A DNA stretch of 64,000 nt from UBA5436 sp050951845 (GTDB taxonomy: Bacteria; Bacillota; Clostridia; Saccharofermentanales; DTU023). Position 1 is the stretch's first letter. Every line of letters starts with the position of its first letter. Both the position numbers and the translations under genes were made by a program. The notes below the pieces were generated by a model, which saw only the letters and a list, made by a program, of their open reading frames with translations, searched no databases and was not told the origin of the DNA. This document shows, in pieces, positions 1 to 8,306 of this stretch. The stretch covers positions 248,001 to 312,000 of the forward strand of contig JBMNJV010000004.1 in assembly GCA_050951845.1 (NCBI GenBank), in the 5' to 3' direction.

Positions 1-657
1 GCTTATATGTTTTTGCGTGATACGGTTATGAGTGGCGGACATGTATTGTTTGTCGGCACAAAAACTCAAGCTCAGGAATCAATTAAAGAAGAAGCTGAGC
101 GTTGTGGAATGTATTACGTTAATAACCGTTGGCTCGGCGGTACTTTGACTAATTATGTAACAATTAAGAAAAGTATCAGAAGATTAAAAGAACTTGAACA
201 AATGCAATATAACGGTATGTTCGATGTCTTACCGAAAAAAGAAGTTGCGCAGTTAAATCTGGAAAAAGAAAAATTAGAAAAAAATCTGGGCGGTATCAAG
301 GAAATGCCTGACTTACCGGATGCAATTTTTGTTGTAGATCCGAATAAAGAACATATTGCCGTTCATGAAGCCCATCGTTTGGGAATTCCGATAGTTGCAA
401 TTGTTGATACAAACTGTGATCCGGATAATATCGAATATGTTATCCCGGGTAATGACGATGCGATCAGAGCAATTCGTTTAATTACCGCCACAATGGCAAA
501 TGCAGTTATCGAAGGTAATCAGGGTCTTTCAATGGCTGATGTTCCTCAGGCTTTATTGGAACAACAACCTGAACAAACAGATCAAGTTACCGAAGAAGAA
601 AGCCAAGAAGAAGATACCGATGATGCTTTCGAAATTTTTGAAGACGAACTTGTATAA
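1..657 (+). CDS. rpsB: 30S ribosomal protein S2 (5' end outside window)
   Basis: This is the C-terminal part of ribosomal protein S2, a structural protein of the small ribosomal subunit. The reading frame is open from the first base, so roughly the first 60-70 residues lie outside the window. Clear S2 family blocks are visible: HVLFVGTKTQAQ, NNRWLGGTLTN, LGGIKEMPDLPDAIFVVD, GIPIVAIVDTNCDPD and YVIPGNDDAIRAI. The protein ends in an acidic Glu/Asp-rich tail of about 35 residues, longer than in E. coli S2 but not unusual in Gram-positives. tsf follows 39 bases downstream, the usual rpsB-tsf pair. Confidence 0.96.
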   Translation, partial: AYMFLRDTVMSGGHVLFVGTKTQAQESIKEEAERCGMYYVNNRWLGGTLTNYVTIKKSIRRLKELEQMQYNGMFDVLPKKEVAQLNLEKEKLEKNLGGIKEMPDLPDAIFVVDPNKEHIAVHEAHRLGIPIVAIVDTNCDPDNIEYVIPGNDDAIRAIRLITATMANAVIEGNQGLSMADVPQALLEQQPEQTDQVTEEESQEEDTDDAFEIFEDELV

Positions 658-696
658 TTTTTTTAGATAAATATTGAAATTAAAGGAGATAATTTA

Positions 697-1350
697 ATGG
701 CTAATATCACTGCAGCTATGGTTAAAGAATTACGCGAACTGACAGGTGCCGGTATGATGGATTGTAAAAAAGCGCTTGCAGCATCTGACGGAGACCAACA
801 AAAAGCTATTGCTTGGTTAAGAGAAAAAGGCATGGCCGGTGCAGATAAAAGAGCAGGCAAAATTGCTGCTGAAGGTGTTGTAGACGCATACATCCATGGT
901 GAAGGCAGAATCGGTGTTTTGATTGAAGTTAATATTGAAACTGACTTTGCGGCAAAAAACGAAGAATTCAAACAAATGGTTAAAGATATTGCTATGCAGG
1001 TAGCATCAATGAATCCACCCTATTTAAGCCGTGAAGATGTGCCGGAAGATGTTTTGAACAGCGAACGTGAAATTGCCCGTAATCAAGCTTTAAATGAAGG
1101 CAAACCGGAAAAAATCGTTGATAAAATTGTTGAAGGCCGTTTGGAAAAGTTTTATGAGAACAACTGTTTACTGGACCAAGCATTTATTAAAGATGACAGT
1201 AAAACGATTAATACTTTGGTTAAAGAATTGATAGCAAAGATCGGTGAAAATATTAAAGTACGTCGTTTTGCCCGTTTTGAATTAGGCGAGGGTATTGAGA
1301 AAAAGGAAGAAGATTTTGCAGCCGAAGTTGCGAAACAGATGCAACAATAA
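697..1350 (+). CDS. tsf: Elongation factor Ts
   Basis: EF-Ts is the cytoplasmic guanine nucleotide exchange factor that recycles EF-Tu from the GDP to the GTP form. The N-terminal UBA-like segment ELRELTGAGMMDCKKAL and the following EKGMAGADKRAGKIAAEGVV are typical. The core motif appears as ETDFAAKN, where most homologues have TDFV. At 217 residues it is shorter than the E. coli or Bacillus proteins (about 283-293). This suggests the reduced form with one core subdomain, as in Thermus; that is inferred from length. A strong AAAGGAGA ribosome binding site precedes the ATG. The gene ends in an intrinsic terminator at 1362-1391, so rpsB-tsf forms its own unit. Confidence 0.96.
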   Translation: MANITAAMVKELRELTGAGMMDCKKALAASDGDQQKAIAWLREKGMAGADKRAGKIAAEGVVDAYIHGEGRIGVLIEVNIETDFAAKNEEFKQMVKDIAMQVASMNPPYLSREDVPEDVLNSEREIARNQALNEGKPEKIVDKIVEGRLEKFYENNCLLDQAFIKDDSKTINTLVKELIAKIGENIKVRRFARFELGEGIEKKEEDFAAEVAKQMQQ

Positions 1351-1361
1351 TTTTAATTCAG

Positions 1362-1391
1362 AAGGTGTGCCGGATAGCACACCTTTTTTTT
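1362..1391 (+). terminator. Intrinsic terminator after tsf
   Basis: There is a perfect 9-bp stem (1362-1370 pairs with 1377-1385) with a 6-base loop CGGATA, followed directly by a run of T residues to 1391. It lies 12 bases after the tsf stop codon and separates rpsB-tsf from pyrH. Confidence 0.92.
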
Positions 1392-1428
1392 GATTAATTT
1401 ACAAGTTAGTTTATTTAAGGGGGGATCT

Positions 1429-2130
1429 ATGCGCTACAAAAGAGTAATGTTGAAATTGAGCGGTGAAGCATTGGCCAGTGAAACCAAATACGGTATAGAT
1501 GATAGCAAAGTTCAGATTTTAGCAAAAATGATTGCCGAAATCTATAAATTAGGCATTGAATTGGCAGTCGTAATCGGTGGCGGAAACTATTGGCGCGGTC
1601 GGACCAATCCTCATATGGACCGGGTTACCGCCGATCAGATCGGGATGTTGGCAACGACGATGAATGCGATGACAGTTGCCGATGCAGTCGGCAAGCTGAA
1701 TGTTGATTGTCGGGTTCTCAATGCGATCAGTATGCCGACGATCAGTGAACCGTACATTCAAAAGAAAGCAGTGCGTTATTTAGAAAACAAAACGGTTTTA
1801 TTTTTTGCCGGCGGTACAGGCAGTCCGTTTTTTTCAACTGATTCAGGAGCAGCTCTGAGAGCGGCCGAAATCAGTGCCGATGTGATGTTGAAAGCAACTC
1901 AGGTTGACGGGGTATATGATAAAGATCCGAATCAGTTTTCTGATGCCCGGAGATATACAAGAATAAGTTTACAGGATGTTATGGCAAAGGGTTTGCAGGT
2001 TGTTGATGCGACAGCGGCGGCACTTTGTAATGACAACAATATTCCTTTAATCGTATTCAGCATTGAAGATCCGGATAATGTTATCAGGATTCTCGAAGGA
2101 GAAGAATTAGGTACTTTGGTTCTGCCGTAG
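1429..2130 (+). CDS. pyrH: UMP kinase
   Basis: Uridylate kinase of the amino-acid-kinase fold converts UMP to UDP in pyrimidine nucleotide synthesis. Visible blocks are MLKLSGEAL at the N-terminus, VIGGGNYWRG (phosphate-binding glycine loop), DQIGMLATTMNAMT, FAGGTGSPFFSTDSGAALRA and VDGVYDKDP. The frame stays open upstream to 1390. The ATG at 1429 is preferred because it follows an AAGGGGGG ribosome binding site and begins with the family N-terminus MRYKRVMLKLSGEA; the upstream alternative lies inside the tsf terminator. This gives 233 residues, close to the family's usual 235-245. Confidence 0.96.
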   Translation: MRYKRVMLKLSGEALASETKYGIDDSKVQILAKMIAEIYKLGIELAVVIGGGNYWRGRTNPHMDRVTADQIGMLATTMNAMTVADAVGKLNVDCRVLNAISMPTISEPYIQKKAVRYLENKTVLFFAGGTGSPFFSTDSGAALRAAEISADVMLKATQVDGVYDKDPNQFSDARRYTRISLQDVMAKGLQVVDATAAALCNDNNIPLIVFSIEDPDNVIRILEGEELGTLVLP

Positions 2131-2186
2131 ACAGTAATATTTTAGTTTATCAGTTCCGCATGATCTGAAGCTTACCGGAGCAAAAG

Positions 2187-2216
2187 TTGAATCTAACCCG
2201 GCAATTTATGTATAAT
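2187..2216 (+). promoter_or_regulatory. Candidate sigma-70-type promoter before frr
   Basis: A -35 box TTGAAT (2187-2192) and a perfect -10 box TATAAT (2211-2216) are separated by 18 bases, in the 119-base gap between pyrH and frr. The expected start lies about 25 bases before the frr start codon. It would let frr and the downstream isoprenoid/lipid genes be transcribed separately from pyrH. Confidence 0.7.
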
Positions 2217-2249
2217 GTTTTATATGCAAGATGAAACGGAGGCTTTCTT

Positions 2250-2822
2250 ATGGCAGATATTATGGTAAATGAAGCATCTTTAATACCTTATGAAGATAAG
2301 ATGAAAATTGCGGTCAAGGTTCTGGAAGAAGATTTCAATACTATTCGGGCGGGGAGAGCTAACCCGCGTATTTTGGATAAAATTACGGTCAATTATTATG
2401 GTGTTGATTCACCGCTTAATCAAGTAGCGAATATCCAGGTTCCTGAAGCCAGAATGATTACAATTCAGCCCTGGGAATCCAATATGATTAAGGAGATCGA
2501 GCGGGCATTGCACATGTCCGATTTGGGAATTAATCCCCAAAGTGACGGCAAATTGATTCGTTTGGTATTTCCTCAATTGACGGAAGAGCGTCGTAAAGAA
2601 TTAGCACGTGAAGTAAGCCAAATGGGTGAAGGAGCAAAAGTTTCCGTGCGCAATGTAAGACGCGAGGGCATCGATACTTATCGCGGATATCAAAAACAAA
2701 ATAAAATCAGCGAAGATGAACTTTATAATTTCGAACAGGATATGCAGTTATTGACCAATAAATATACTGATGAGATTGATAAAGCTGTTGCAAAAAAAGA
2801 AAAAGAATTGATGGAAATCTGA
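2250..2822 (+). CDS. frr: Ribosome recycling factor
   Basis: RRF acts with EF-G to split the post-termination ribosome. Characteristic stretches are LEEDFNTIRAGRANPRILDKI near the N-terminus, VPEARMITIQPWE, IERALHMSDLGINPQSDGKLIRL, PQLTEERRKELAR and the C-terminal helix ending in DKAVAKKEKELMEI. Its 190 residues match the family (about 185). The ATG at 2250 follows a GGAGG site. The gene sits between pyrH and uppS, the order conserved in many bacteria, and has its own candidate promoter at 2187-2216. Confidence 0.97.
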   Translation: MADIMVNEASLIPYEDKMKIAVKVLEEDFNTIRAGRANPRILDKITVNYYGVDSPLNQVANIQVPEARMITIQPWESNMIKEIERALHMSDLGINPQSDGKLIRLVFPQLTEERRKELAREVSQMGEGAKVSVRNVRREGIDTYRGYQKQNKISEDELYNFEQDMQLLTNKYTDEIDKAVAKKEKELMEI

Positions 2823-2846
2823 AAAATACGGCAATTGAAGATATTC

Positions 2847-2871
2847 AGCCGGCTCTGCCGGCTTATTTTTT
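2847..2871 (+). terminator. Terminator-like hairpin between frr and uppS
   Basis: A 7-bp GC-rich stem AGCCGGC (2847-2853) pairs with GCCGGCT (2857-2863) across a TCT loop. TATTTTTT follows (2864-2871). This is the form of an intrinsic terminator, but it lies inside a cluster of genes all read in the same direction and immediately before uppS. It may act as a partial terminator or attenuator. Confidence 0.65.
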
Positions 2872-2881
2872 GAAAAAACAT

Positions 2882-3616
2882 ATGGAAAATCTGGAAAAAA
2901 ATAAAATCGATAATCTGAGAATACCCGAACATATTGCAATTATTATGGACGGGAACGGCAGATGGGCAAAAAAAAGATTATTGCCTCGAAAATTCGGACA
3001 TCGTGCCGGTGCTGAAAAATTGCGTCAGGTGGTGCGTTGGTGTGCTGATTATAAGATTAAATATCTGACTGTTTATGCTTTTTCGACTGAAAATTGGCAA
3101 CGCTCACAGGACGAAGTTAATTCTTTAATGAATTTAATTATTGAATTCTTCGGTAAATATGAGGATGAGTTGAGAAAAGAAGGTGTTCGCTTACGTTTTA
3201 TCGGAGAATTGTCTGATTTGCCGCAAAAATCCCTGGAAGTTGTGCAAAGAGCCGAACGTGATTCGCAAGAGCGTAATAGAATTATTTTAAACATTGCTTT
3301 AAGTTACGGTTCGCGTCAGGAGATTGTCCGGGCATGTAAGTTGTATGGCGAAGCTTTGCAGAAAGGCGAGATGACATCCGATCAGCTGACAATCGAAAAT
3401 TTTTCCGGCTTTTTTTATGCTGCAGATTTACCTGATCCTGATTTATTAATCAGACCGGGCGGTGAACAAAGAATTTCCAATTTTTTATTATGGCAATTAT
3501 CCTATACGGAATTGTATTTTATCGATAAATTATGGCCGGATTTTTCCGAAGATGATTTATATCAGGCGCTGGCAGAATATTCCGCGCGCGATCGAAGATT
3601 CGGAGATGCCAGATGA
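2882..3616 (+). CDS. uppS: Isoprenyl (undecaprenyl) diphosphate synthase
   Basis: This cis-prenyltransferase makes undecaprenyl diphosphate, the lipid carrier for cell-wall synthesis, from farnesyl and isopentenyl diphosphate at the membrane. The signature IIMDGNGRWAKKR carries the catalytic Asp, followed by HRAGAEKLRQVVRW, and the C-terminal signature DLLIRPGGEQRISNFLLWQ is complete. The start is uncertain. ATG 2882 is chosen; a TTG at 2870 adds four residues but falls in the T-run of the preceding hairpin. Neither start has a strong ribosome binding site. The stop codon overlaps the cdsA start (ATGA). Confidence 0.95.
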   Translation: MENLEKNKIDNLRIPEHIAIIMDGNGRWAKKRLLPRKFGHRAGAEKLRQVVRWCADYKIKYLTVYAFSTENWQRSQDEVNSLMNLIIEFFGKYEDELRKEGVRLRFIGELSDLPQKSLEVVQRAERDSQERNRIILNIALSYGSRQEIVRACKLYGEALQKGEMTSDQLTIENFSGFFYAADLPDPDLLIRPGGEQRISNFLLWQLSYTELYFIDKLWPDFSEDDLYQALAEYSARDRRFGDAR

Positions 3617-4545
3617 AAACCCGTGTGATTACAGCTCTTATTTTCGGATTAATCATGGGTTTATTCATTATTCCCGGATATTGGTCCGTCCATTTTACTT
3701 TGCCTTTACTAATAATTATCGGAATTTTAGCATCCGGAGAATTCAGTACCGTCTTGCGTAATCTTCAGCTTAATTTCAGCAGGATTAACTTAATGTTATA
3801 TAATTTGGCATTTATACCGGGATTTATCTATATTTTGGTGAACGGTAATAAAGTCAGTTCACCTCAAGCGGTAAGAGCTAAGGCGATAGGGATCAGTCCG
3901 ACAGTTTTGACAGATATTGACGAGATTCTGTTGGGAAAATTATTAATTATTTATACGATTGTAATTCTGAGTTTAAGTTTATACAGTTTGTTTAAGCCTT
4001 TATTCAAACATGGCGCGGCCGGTTTACGCCGGGGGGTGTTAAATATCACAGCCGGTCTGTATGTTTCTCTGCCTCTGTTTGCAGGCTTTCTTCTGCTTTA
4101 TATCTTACCGGCGGGTTGGTACTTATTTGTGCTGGCGATCACGACACCTTGGGTATGTGATTCGGCAGCTTTGTATTGCGGAATGTTCTGGGGCAAAAAG
4201 AAACTTGCTCCTCTAATCAGTCCGAATAAAACTCTTGCCGGTTTTTATGGCGGAATTATCGGTACCATTGTGATGTATATTCTGTTGCTTGTGTTTTTAG
4301 TACCCGGTTTATTCGGGATTGAATATAATTTGATGATTTTGATTTTTGTGACGATTGTAGCGATTGTCATCGCAATTCTGACACAATTCGGCGACCTGTT
4401 GGCATCTGCAATCAAAAGACTTTGCGGAATTAAAGACTTTTCAAATTTAATGCCGGGACATGGTGGCATTATGGATCGTTTTGACAGTACATATTTTACT
4501 TTTATCAGCATTTTGACAATTGCTTTAATGGTGTGTTTTTTCTAG
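3613..4545 (+). CDS. cdsA: Phosphatidate cytidylyltransferase (CDP-diglyceride synthase)
   Basis: This integral membrane enzyme makes CDP-diacylglycerol from CTP and phosphatidic acid, the branch point for phospholipid synthesis. The protein has about eight hydrophobic segments. The C-terminal family signature is visible as GDLLASAIKRLCGIKDFSN followed by MPGHGGIMDRFDS. A motif SPNKTLAGFYGG also fits the family. It is 310 residues, somewhat longer than the usual 260-280. The extra length seems to lie in the loop around residues 70-110, between the second and third hydrophobic stretches. It overlaps uppS by four bases, so the two are probably translationally coupled. Confidence 0.94.
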   Translation: MKTRVITALIFGLIMGLFIIPGYWSVHFTLPLLIIIGILASGEFSTVLRNLQLNFSRINLMLYNLAFIPGFIYILVNGNKVSSPQAVRAKAIGISPTVLTDIDEILLGKLLIIYTIVILSLSLYSLFKPLFKHGAAGLRRGVLNITAGLYVSLPLFAGFLLLYILPAGWYLFVLAITTPWVCDSAALYCGMFWGKKKLAPLISPNKTLAGFYGGIIGTIVMYILLLVFLVPGLFGIEYNLMILIFVTIVAIVIAILTQFGDLLASAIKRLCGIKDFSNLMPGHGGIMDRFDSTYFTFISILTIALMVCFF

Positions 4546-4554
4546 TATTTACAC

Positions 4555-5748
4555 ATGGAAATTAATCAAAAACAAAAAATAATTATTTTAGGTTCAACCG
4601 GTTCAATCGGTCAACAAACGCTTAATGTTTGCAGACGCCTGAATTTTGAAGTAGCAGGTCTGTCTTGTTCCAATAATATTGAGATCTTTTTGGAACAAAT
4701 TAAAGAATTCAGGCCGCGGAAAGTTGCAGTTGCGAATCATGATTCAGCCCTTGAATTAACTGAACGCCTTAAAAACATACCGGAAATTAAGACGGAGATT
4801 CTTTATGGTGATCAGGGAAATATTGAATTAGCAAAGAATCCATGCGACAGAATCGTTGTTGCAATTATCGGTTTTGCCGCGTTAAAACCCTTACTGGCTG
4901 CAATTGAAGCTAAACATACGATTGCTCTGGCAAACAAGGAGACCATCGTTTCTACCGGAAAATATGTCCTGGAACAGGCTGAAAGACACGGTGCAAAAAT
5001 TTATCCGGTGGATAGTGAGCCGTCCGCTATTTGGCAATGTCTTGCCGGAAATAAACAGGAAAGCTCAGAGATTAAACAGGTCTGGCTGACTGCTTCCGGC
5101 GGTCCTTTCCGTACATACAGCAAAGAACAGTTTAACTCGATAACTGTCGAAGATGCCTTAAATCATCCTGTATGGTCGATGGGGCAAAAGATTACAATTG
5201 ATTCGGCTTCGATGATGAATAAGGGTCTTGAACTGATTGAAATCAGTCGCTTATTTAATTTAAGCGGAGATCAGATTAAAGTCCTGATTCATCCGCAAAG
5301 CATTATCCATTCAATGGTAGAATATCTTGACGGTTCTGTGATAGCCCAGATGAGTTTGCCGAATATGGAATTACCGATTCAATATGCTTTGACTTATGAG
5401 AAAAGACTGCCGATGCCGGATCAACCGAAATTAAATTTAGCCGAGCTGGGTCAACTGACTTTTGAAGCGCCGGATATGGAGCGCTTTCCGGCTTTGCGTC
5501 TGGCATATGAAGCCCAGGCTGAAGACGGAGCAATGCCGGCAGTGTTGAATGCTGCCAATGAAATTGCCGTACAAGCTTTTGTTGAAAAGAAAATTTCTTT
5601 TTTAGAGATTTCAGAGATGATAGAATCAACAATGCGAAAGTTTCGACAACATTCTTTGTATCGCAGTGTATCCCTGGATGATATTTTAGCTGCAGATCAA
5701 TGGGCGAGACAATATACTGAACAGATGATTACTCAGGGCGGATATTAG
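4555..5748 (+). CDS. dxr: 1-deoxy-D-xylulose 5-phosphate reductoisomerase
   Basis: This is the second enzyme of the MEP isoprenoid pathway, converting DXP to methylerythritol phosphate with NADPH and a divalent metal. The NADPH-binding loop LGSTGSIGQQTL is near residue 12. ALANKET is near 123, and the metal-binding DSEPSAIWQ is near 153. LTASGGPF, HPVWSMGQKITIDSASMMNK and HPQSIIHSMVEY (near 245) are all intact. At 397 residues it has the usual length. It lies between cdsA and rseP as in many Firmicutes, and shares the pathway with ispG two genes downstream. Confidence 0.97.
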   Translation: MEINQKQKIIILGSTGSIGQQTLNVCRRLNFEVAGLSCSNNIEIFLEQIKEFRPRKVAVANHDSALELTERLKNIPEIKTEILYGDQGNIELAKNPCDRIVVAIIGFAALKPLLAAIEAKHTIALANKETIVSTGKYVLEQAERHGAKIYPVDSEPSAIWQCLAGNKQESSEIKQVWLTASGGPFRTYSKEQFNSITVEDALNHPVWSMGQKITIDSASMMNKGLELIEISRLFNLSGDQIKVLIHPQSIIHSMVEYLDGSVIAQMSLPNMELPIQYALTYEKRLPMPDQPKLNLAELGQLTFEAPDMERFPALRLAYEAQAEDGAMPAVLNAANEIAVQAFVEKKISFLEISEMIESTMRKFRQHSLYRSVSLDDILAADQWARQYTEQMITQGGY

Positions 5749-5761
5749 AAAAGGTAACTTA

Positions 5762-7072
5762 ATGACAGCATTAGGGATATTGGTAGGTTTATTAATCATC
5801 GGTTTGATGATGCTGGTACATGAAGCCGGGCATTATTTTGCCGGTCGGGCATTGAAATTCAGAATTATCGAATTTTCAATTTTTATGGGACCAAGAATTT
5901 TTACCACGGAAAAAAACGGCATAAAATATAGTTTTAAATTATTGCCGATCGGGGCATCGGTTCAATTTGCCGGTGAATATCAAGATGATCAGACTATCGG
6001 TTCTGAATCAATTGACCCTGAAGATCCCGGCTTGTTTTTTAACAGACCGCGTTGGGCGAGAGCAATTGTTGTAGTAATGGGACCTGCGGCAAATTTTTTG
6101 ACTGCCTTTTTAGCTTCGATCATTTTGTTCTCAGGTTTCGGTGTTGTGATTCCGGTGGCAGCTGAACCGCCGGAGAATACACTTGCAGCGGAACAAGGTT
6201 TGACTGCGGGAGACAAAATAATCCGCATAAATGGTCAGCGAATTCGTACAGGTGCAGATTATTCCGTTGCCAAATCATTAATTGATCCTCGGGAAACAAT
6301 TTATTTAGAGATTAAAAAAACTAACGGCAAACAGGAAACGCTGGAATTGAAACCGAAAACCCGGGCCGGTTATCGTCTGGGGATCGTTCAGGGTATTACC
6401 GGTGATAATAAAAATGTGGTTTTACAGGTTGAACCGGATTCTAATCAAGGCAATCCGGTACTTAAAATCGGCGATAAGATTTTATCTGTCAATGGCATTC
6501 CTTTTTCCGACAGTGCAGCTGCAGATCTGATTTTTCAGTCAAAAGGTGAGACGCTGCATCTTACTCTGCTTCGTGAGGGAAAAGAAATTACGGTAGATAG
6601 TAAAACAACGCTTTATCATGATCCGGTAGATGACGGAATTTACTTTACCGAATCACGAGCTTTCGGTGATATTGTTTATCAGGCAATTCAATACCCGTGG
6701 TCAATTGTCAAATCAACGATCCAGGGTATTGTGATGATAATTAACGGCTCAATGAAATTTTCCGAAGGTGTTACCGGTCCGATAGGCATCGTTAAAATGT
6801 TCGGCGATGTTGTACAAGAAAGTCCCAATATCAGTCTGATGATTCAACAATTGTTATTCTATTTTATCTTGATTTCCGTAGCGATCGGTTTTACCAATTT
6901 GTTGCCGATATCACCATTAGACGGTCATCATTTATTGATTCTGGCGATTGAAGGTATCAGAGGTAAAGATTTACCGGAAAAATTCAAACATGTGGTTACG
7001 GCAATCGGAATGATCCTGATTCTGATTTTAGCAGGATTGGTAATATTCTTTGATTTGAGAAAACTGTTTTAA
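5762..7072 (+). CDS. rseP: Site-2 membrane zinc protease with two PDZ-like domains (RseP/RasP type)
   Basis: This intramembrane metalloprotease of the S2P family cleaves anti-sigma factors and signal-peptide remnants within the membrane. The zinc motif is HEAGHYFAGR in the first membrane segment; the second site motif NLLPISPLDGHH is near residue 380. Two PDZ-type glycine motifs are visible, GLTAGDKIIRINGQ and LKIGDKILSVNG. B. subtilis RasP has one PDZ domain, so at 436 residues this resembles the two-PDZ form of E. coli. Four membrane segments are apparent. It follows dxr by 13 bases. Confidence 0.94.
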   Translation: MTALGILVGLLIIGLMMLVHEAGHYFAGRALKFRIIEFSIFMGPRIFTTEKNGIKYSFKLLPIGASVQFAGEYQDDQTIGSESIDPEDPGLFFNRPRWARAIVVVMGPAANFLTAFLASIILFSGFGVVIPVAAEPPENTLAAEQGLTAGDKIIRINGQRIRTGADYSVAKSLIDPRETIYLEIKKTNGKQETLELKPKTRAGYRLGIVQGITGDNKNVVLQVEPDSNQGNPVLKIGDKILSVNGIPFSDSAAADLIFQSKGETLHLTLLREGKEITVDSKTTLYHDPVDDGIYFTESRAFGDIVYQAIQYPWSIVKSTIQGIVMIINGSMKFSEGVTGPIGIVKMFGDVVQESPNISLMIQQLLFYFILISVAIGFTNLLPISPLDGHHLLILAIEGIRGKDLPEKFKHVVTAIGMILILILAGLVIFFDLRKLF

Positions 7073-7175
7073 TTAAGAGTATTATTTTCAGGAAGATATT
7101 ATTATTCTCTTACTTGTTTTATCGTGATATTGATTTTGGGTATGCATAATCATTTTACTTGGAGATTATTATAAA

Positions 7176-8267
7176 ATGGATTTCTTAAGAAAAAACACTA
7201 AAAAACTATGGTTGAAAGATGTTGCCATTGGAGGCAATGCTCCGATTGTCGTCCAGTCAATGAATAATACCGATACCAGAGATATTGAGGCAACTTTGGC
7301 GCAGATTGAAGATTTGGCGGCAGCAGGTTGTGAGGTTACGCGGGTTGCAGTTCCCGACCTTGCTGCTGCCGCAGCTCTTAAAACGATAGTTGAACGTTCG
7401 CCGCTGCCGGTTATTGCGGACATTCATTTTCAGGCAAGACTTGCTTTACAGGCTTTGACAAATGGTGTTGCCGGGCTGAGAATTAATCCCGGAAATATCG
7501 GATCTGAACAAGGAGTCAAAGAAATTGCACTCAAGGCGTTAGAAAAAGGAATTCCGATTCGGGTCGGCGTCAACTCAGGATCATTGGATCCGGCAATCCG
7601 GGATGAGATGGGCGGTGTGAATGCTGACTCCATGGTTGCTTCAGTATTGAAGTTTTGCAAGATGCTGGAACAATATGATTTTCATGATATATGTGTTTCG
7701 ATTAAAGCATCTGATCCCAAATTGACGATTGACAGTTATCGTAAATTATCGCGCGAAGTAGATTATCCATTACATTTGGGTGTTACTGAAGCCGGTACTC
7801 CGAGAGAAGGTATTGTGCGTTCAGCAGTCGGGATCGGTACGCTTCTGGCGGAAGGAATCGGTGATACGATCAGAGTTTCTCTGACAGCCGATCCGGTCCT
7901 GGAAGTGGAAACGGCTTATTCCATTCTCAAAGCTTTAGGGTTAAGATCAAAAGGTGCCTTGTTGATATCGTGTCCGACTTGCGGCAGAACCGAAGTTGAT
8001 CTGCAAATTTTAGCGGAACAAGTTGAAACTCTGCTGGCTGAAATTAAAGAACCGATCAAAGTAGCTGTAATGGGTTGTCCGGTAAACGGACCCGGAGAAG
8101 CACGAGAAGCTGATTGCGGAATAGCAGGCGGCAGAAATATTTATTTAATTTTTCGCAATGGAGAGATTGTAGAAAAAGTAAATCAAAAAGATGCCTTAAT
8201 TGCATTAAAACGCGAAATTGAAATTGCTCGCAAGAAATATTTACAAGACGATAAAAACAAGATTTAA
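7176..8267 (+). CDS. ispG: 4-hydroxy-3-methylbut-2-en-1-yl diphosphate synthase
   Basis: This iron-sulfur enzyme of the MEP pathway converts methylerythritol cyclodiphosphate to HMBPP. The N-terminal TIM-barrel begins with IVVQSMNNTDTRD. The three cluster cysteines are visible in CPTCGRTEVD (Cys266, Cys269) and MGCPVNGPGE (Cys301), the last also carrying the conserved Glu. Its 363 residues fit the bacterial single-barrel type. A GGAG site precedes the ATG. With dxr it gives two of the seven MEP steps in one cluster, beside uppS, which uses the products. Confidence 0.97.
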   Translation: MDFLRKNTKKLWLKDVAIGGNAPIVVQSMNNTDTRDIEATLAQIEDLAAAGCEVTRVAVPDLAAAAALKTIVERSPLPVIADIHFQARLALQALTNGVAGLRINPGNIGSEQGVKEIALKALEKGIPIRVGVNSGSLDPAIRDEMGGVNADSMVASVLKFCKMLEQYDFHDICVSIKASDPKLTIDSYRKLSREVDYPLHLGVTEAGTPREGIVRSAVGIGTLLAEGIGDTIRVSLTADPVLEVETAYSILKALGLRSKGALLISCPTCGRTEVDLQILAEQVETLLAEIKEPIKVAVMGCPVNGPGEAREADCGIAGGRNIYLIFRNGEIVEKVNQKDALIALKREIEIARKKYLQDDKNKI

Positions 8268-8306
8268 GCGGCAGATGGTCGCAAAGTATAGCGGAAAGGT
8301 AATTGC

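Noticed and set aside
663..971. Minus-strand open frame over tsf
   Set aside because: It lies antisense to the well-supported EF-Ts gene and has no ribosome binding site or family similarity.
697..1350. Truncated tsf pseudogene
   Set aside because: The gene is short but has a strong start, complete N-terminal motifs and an orderly end with a terminator; reduced EF-Ts proteins are known, so it is treated as functional.
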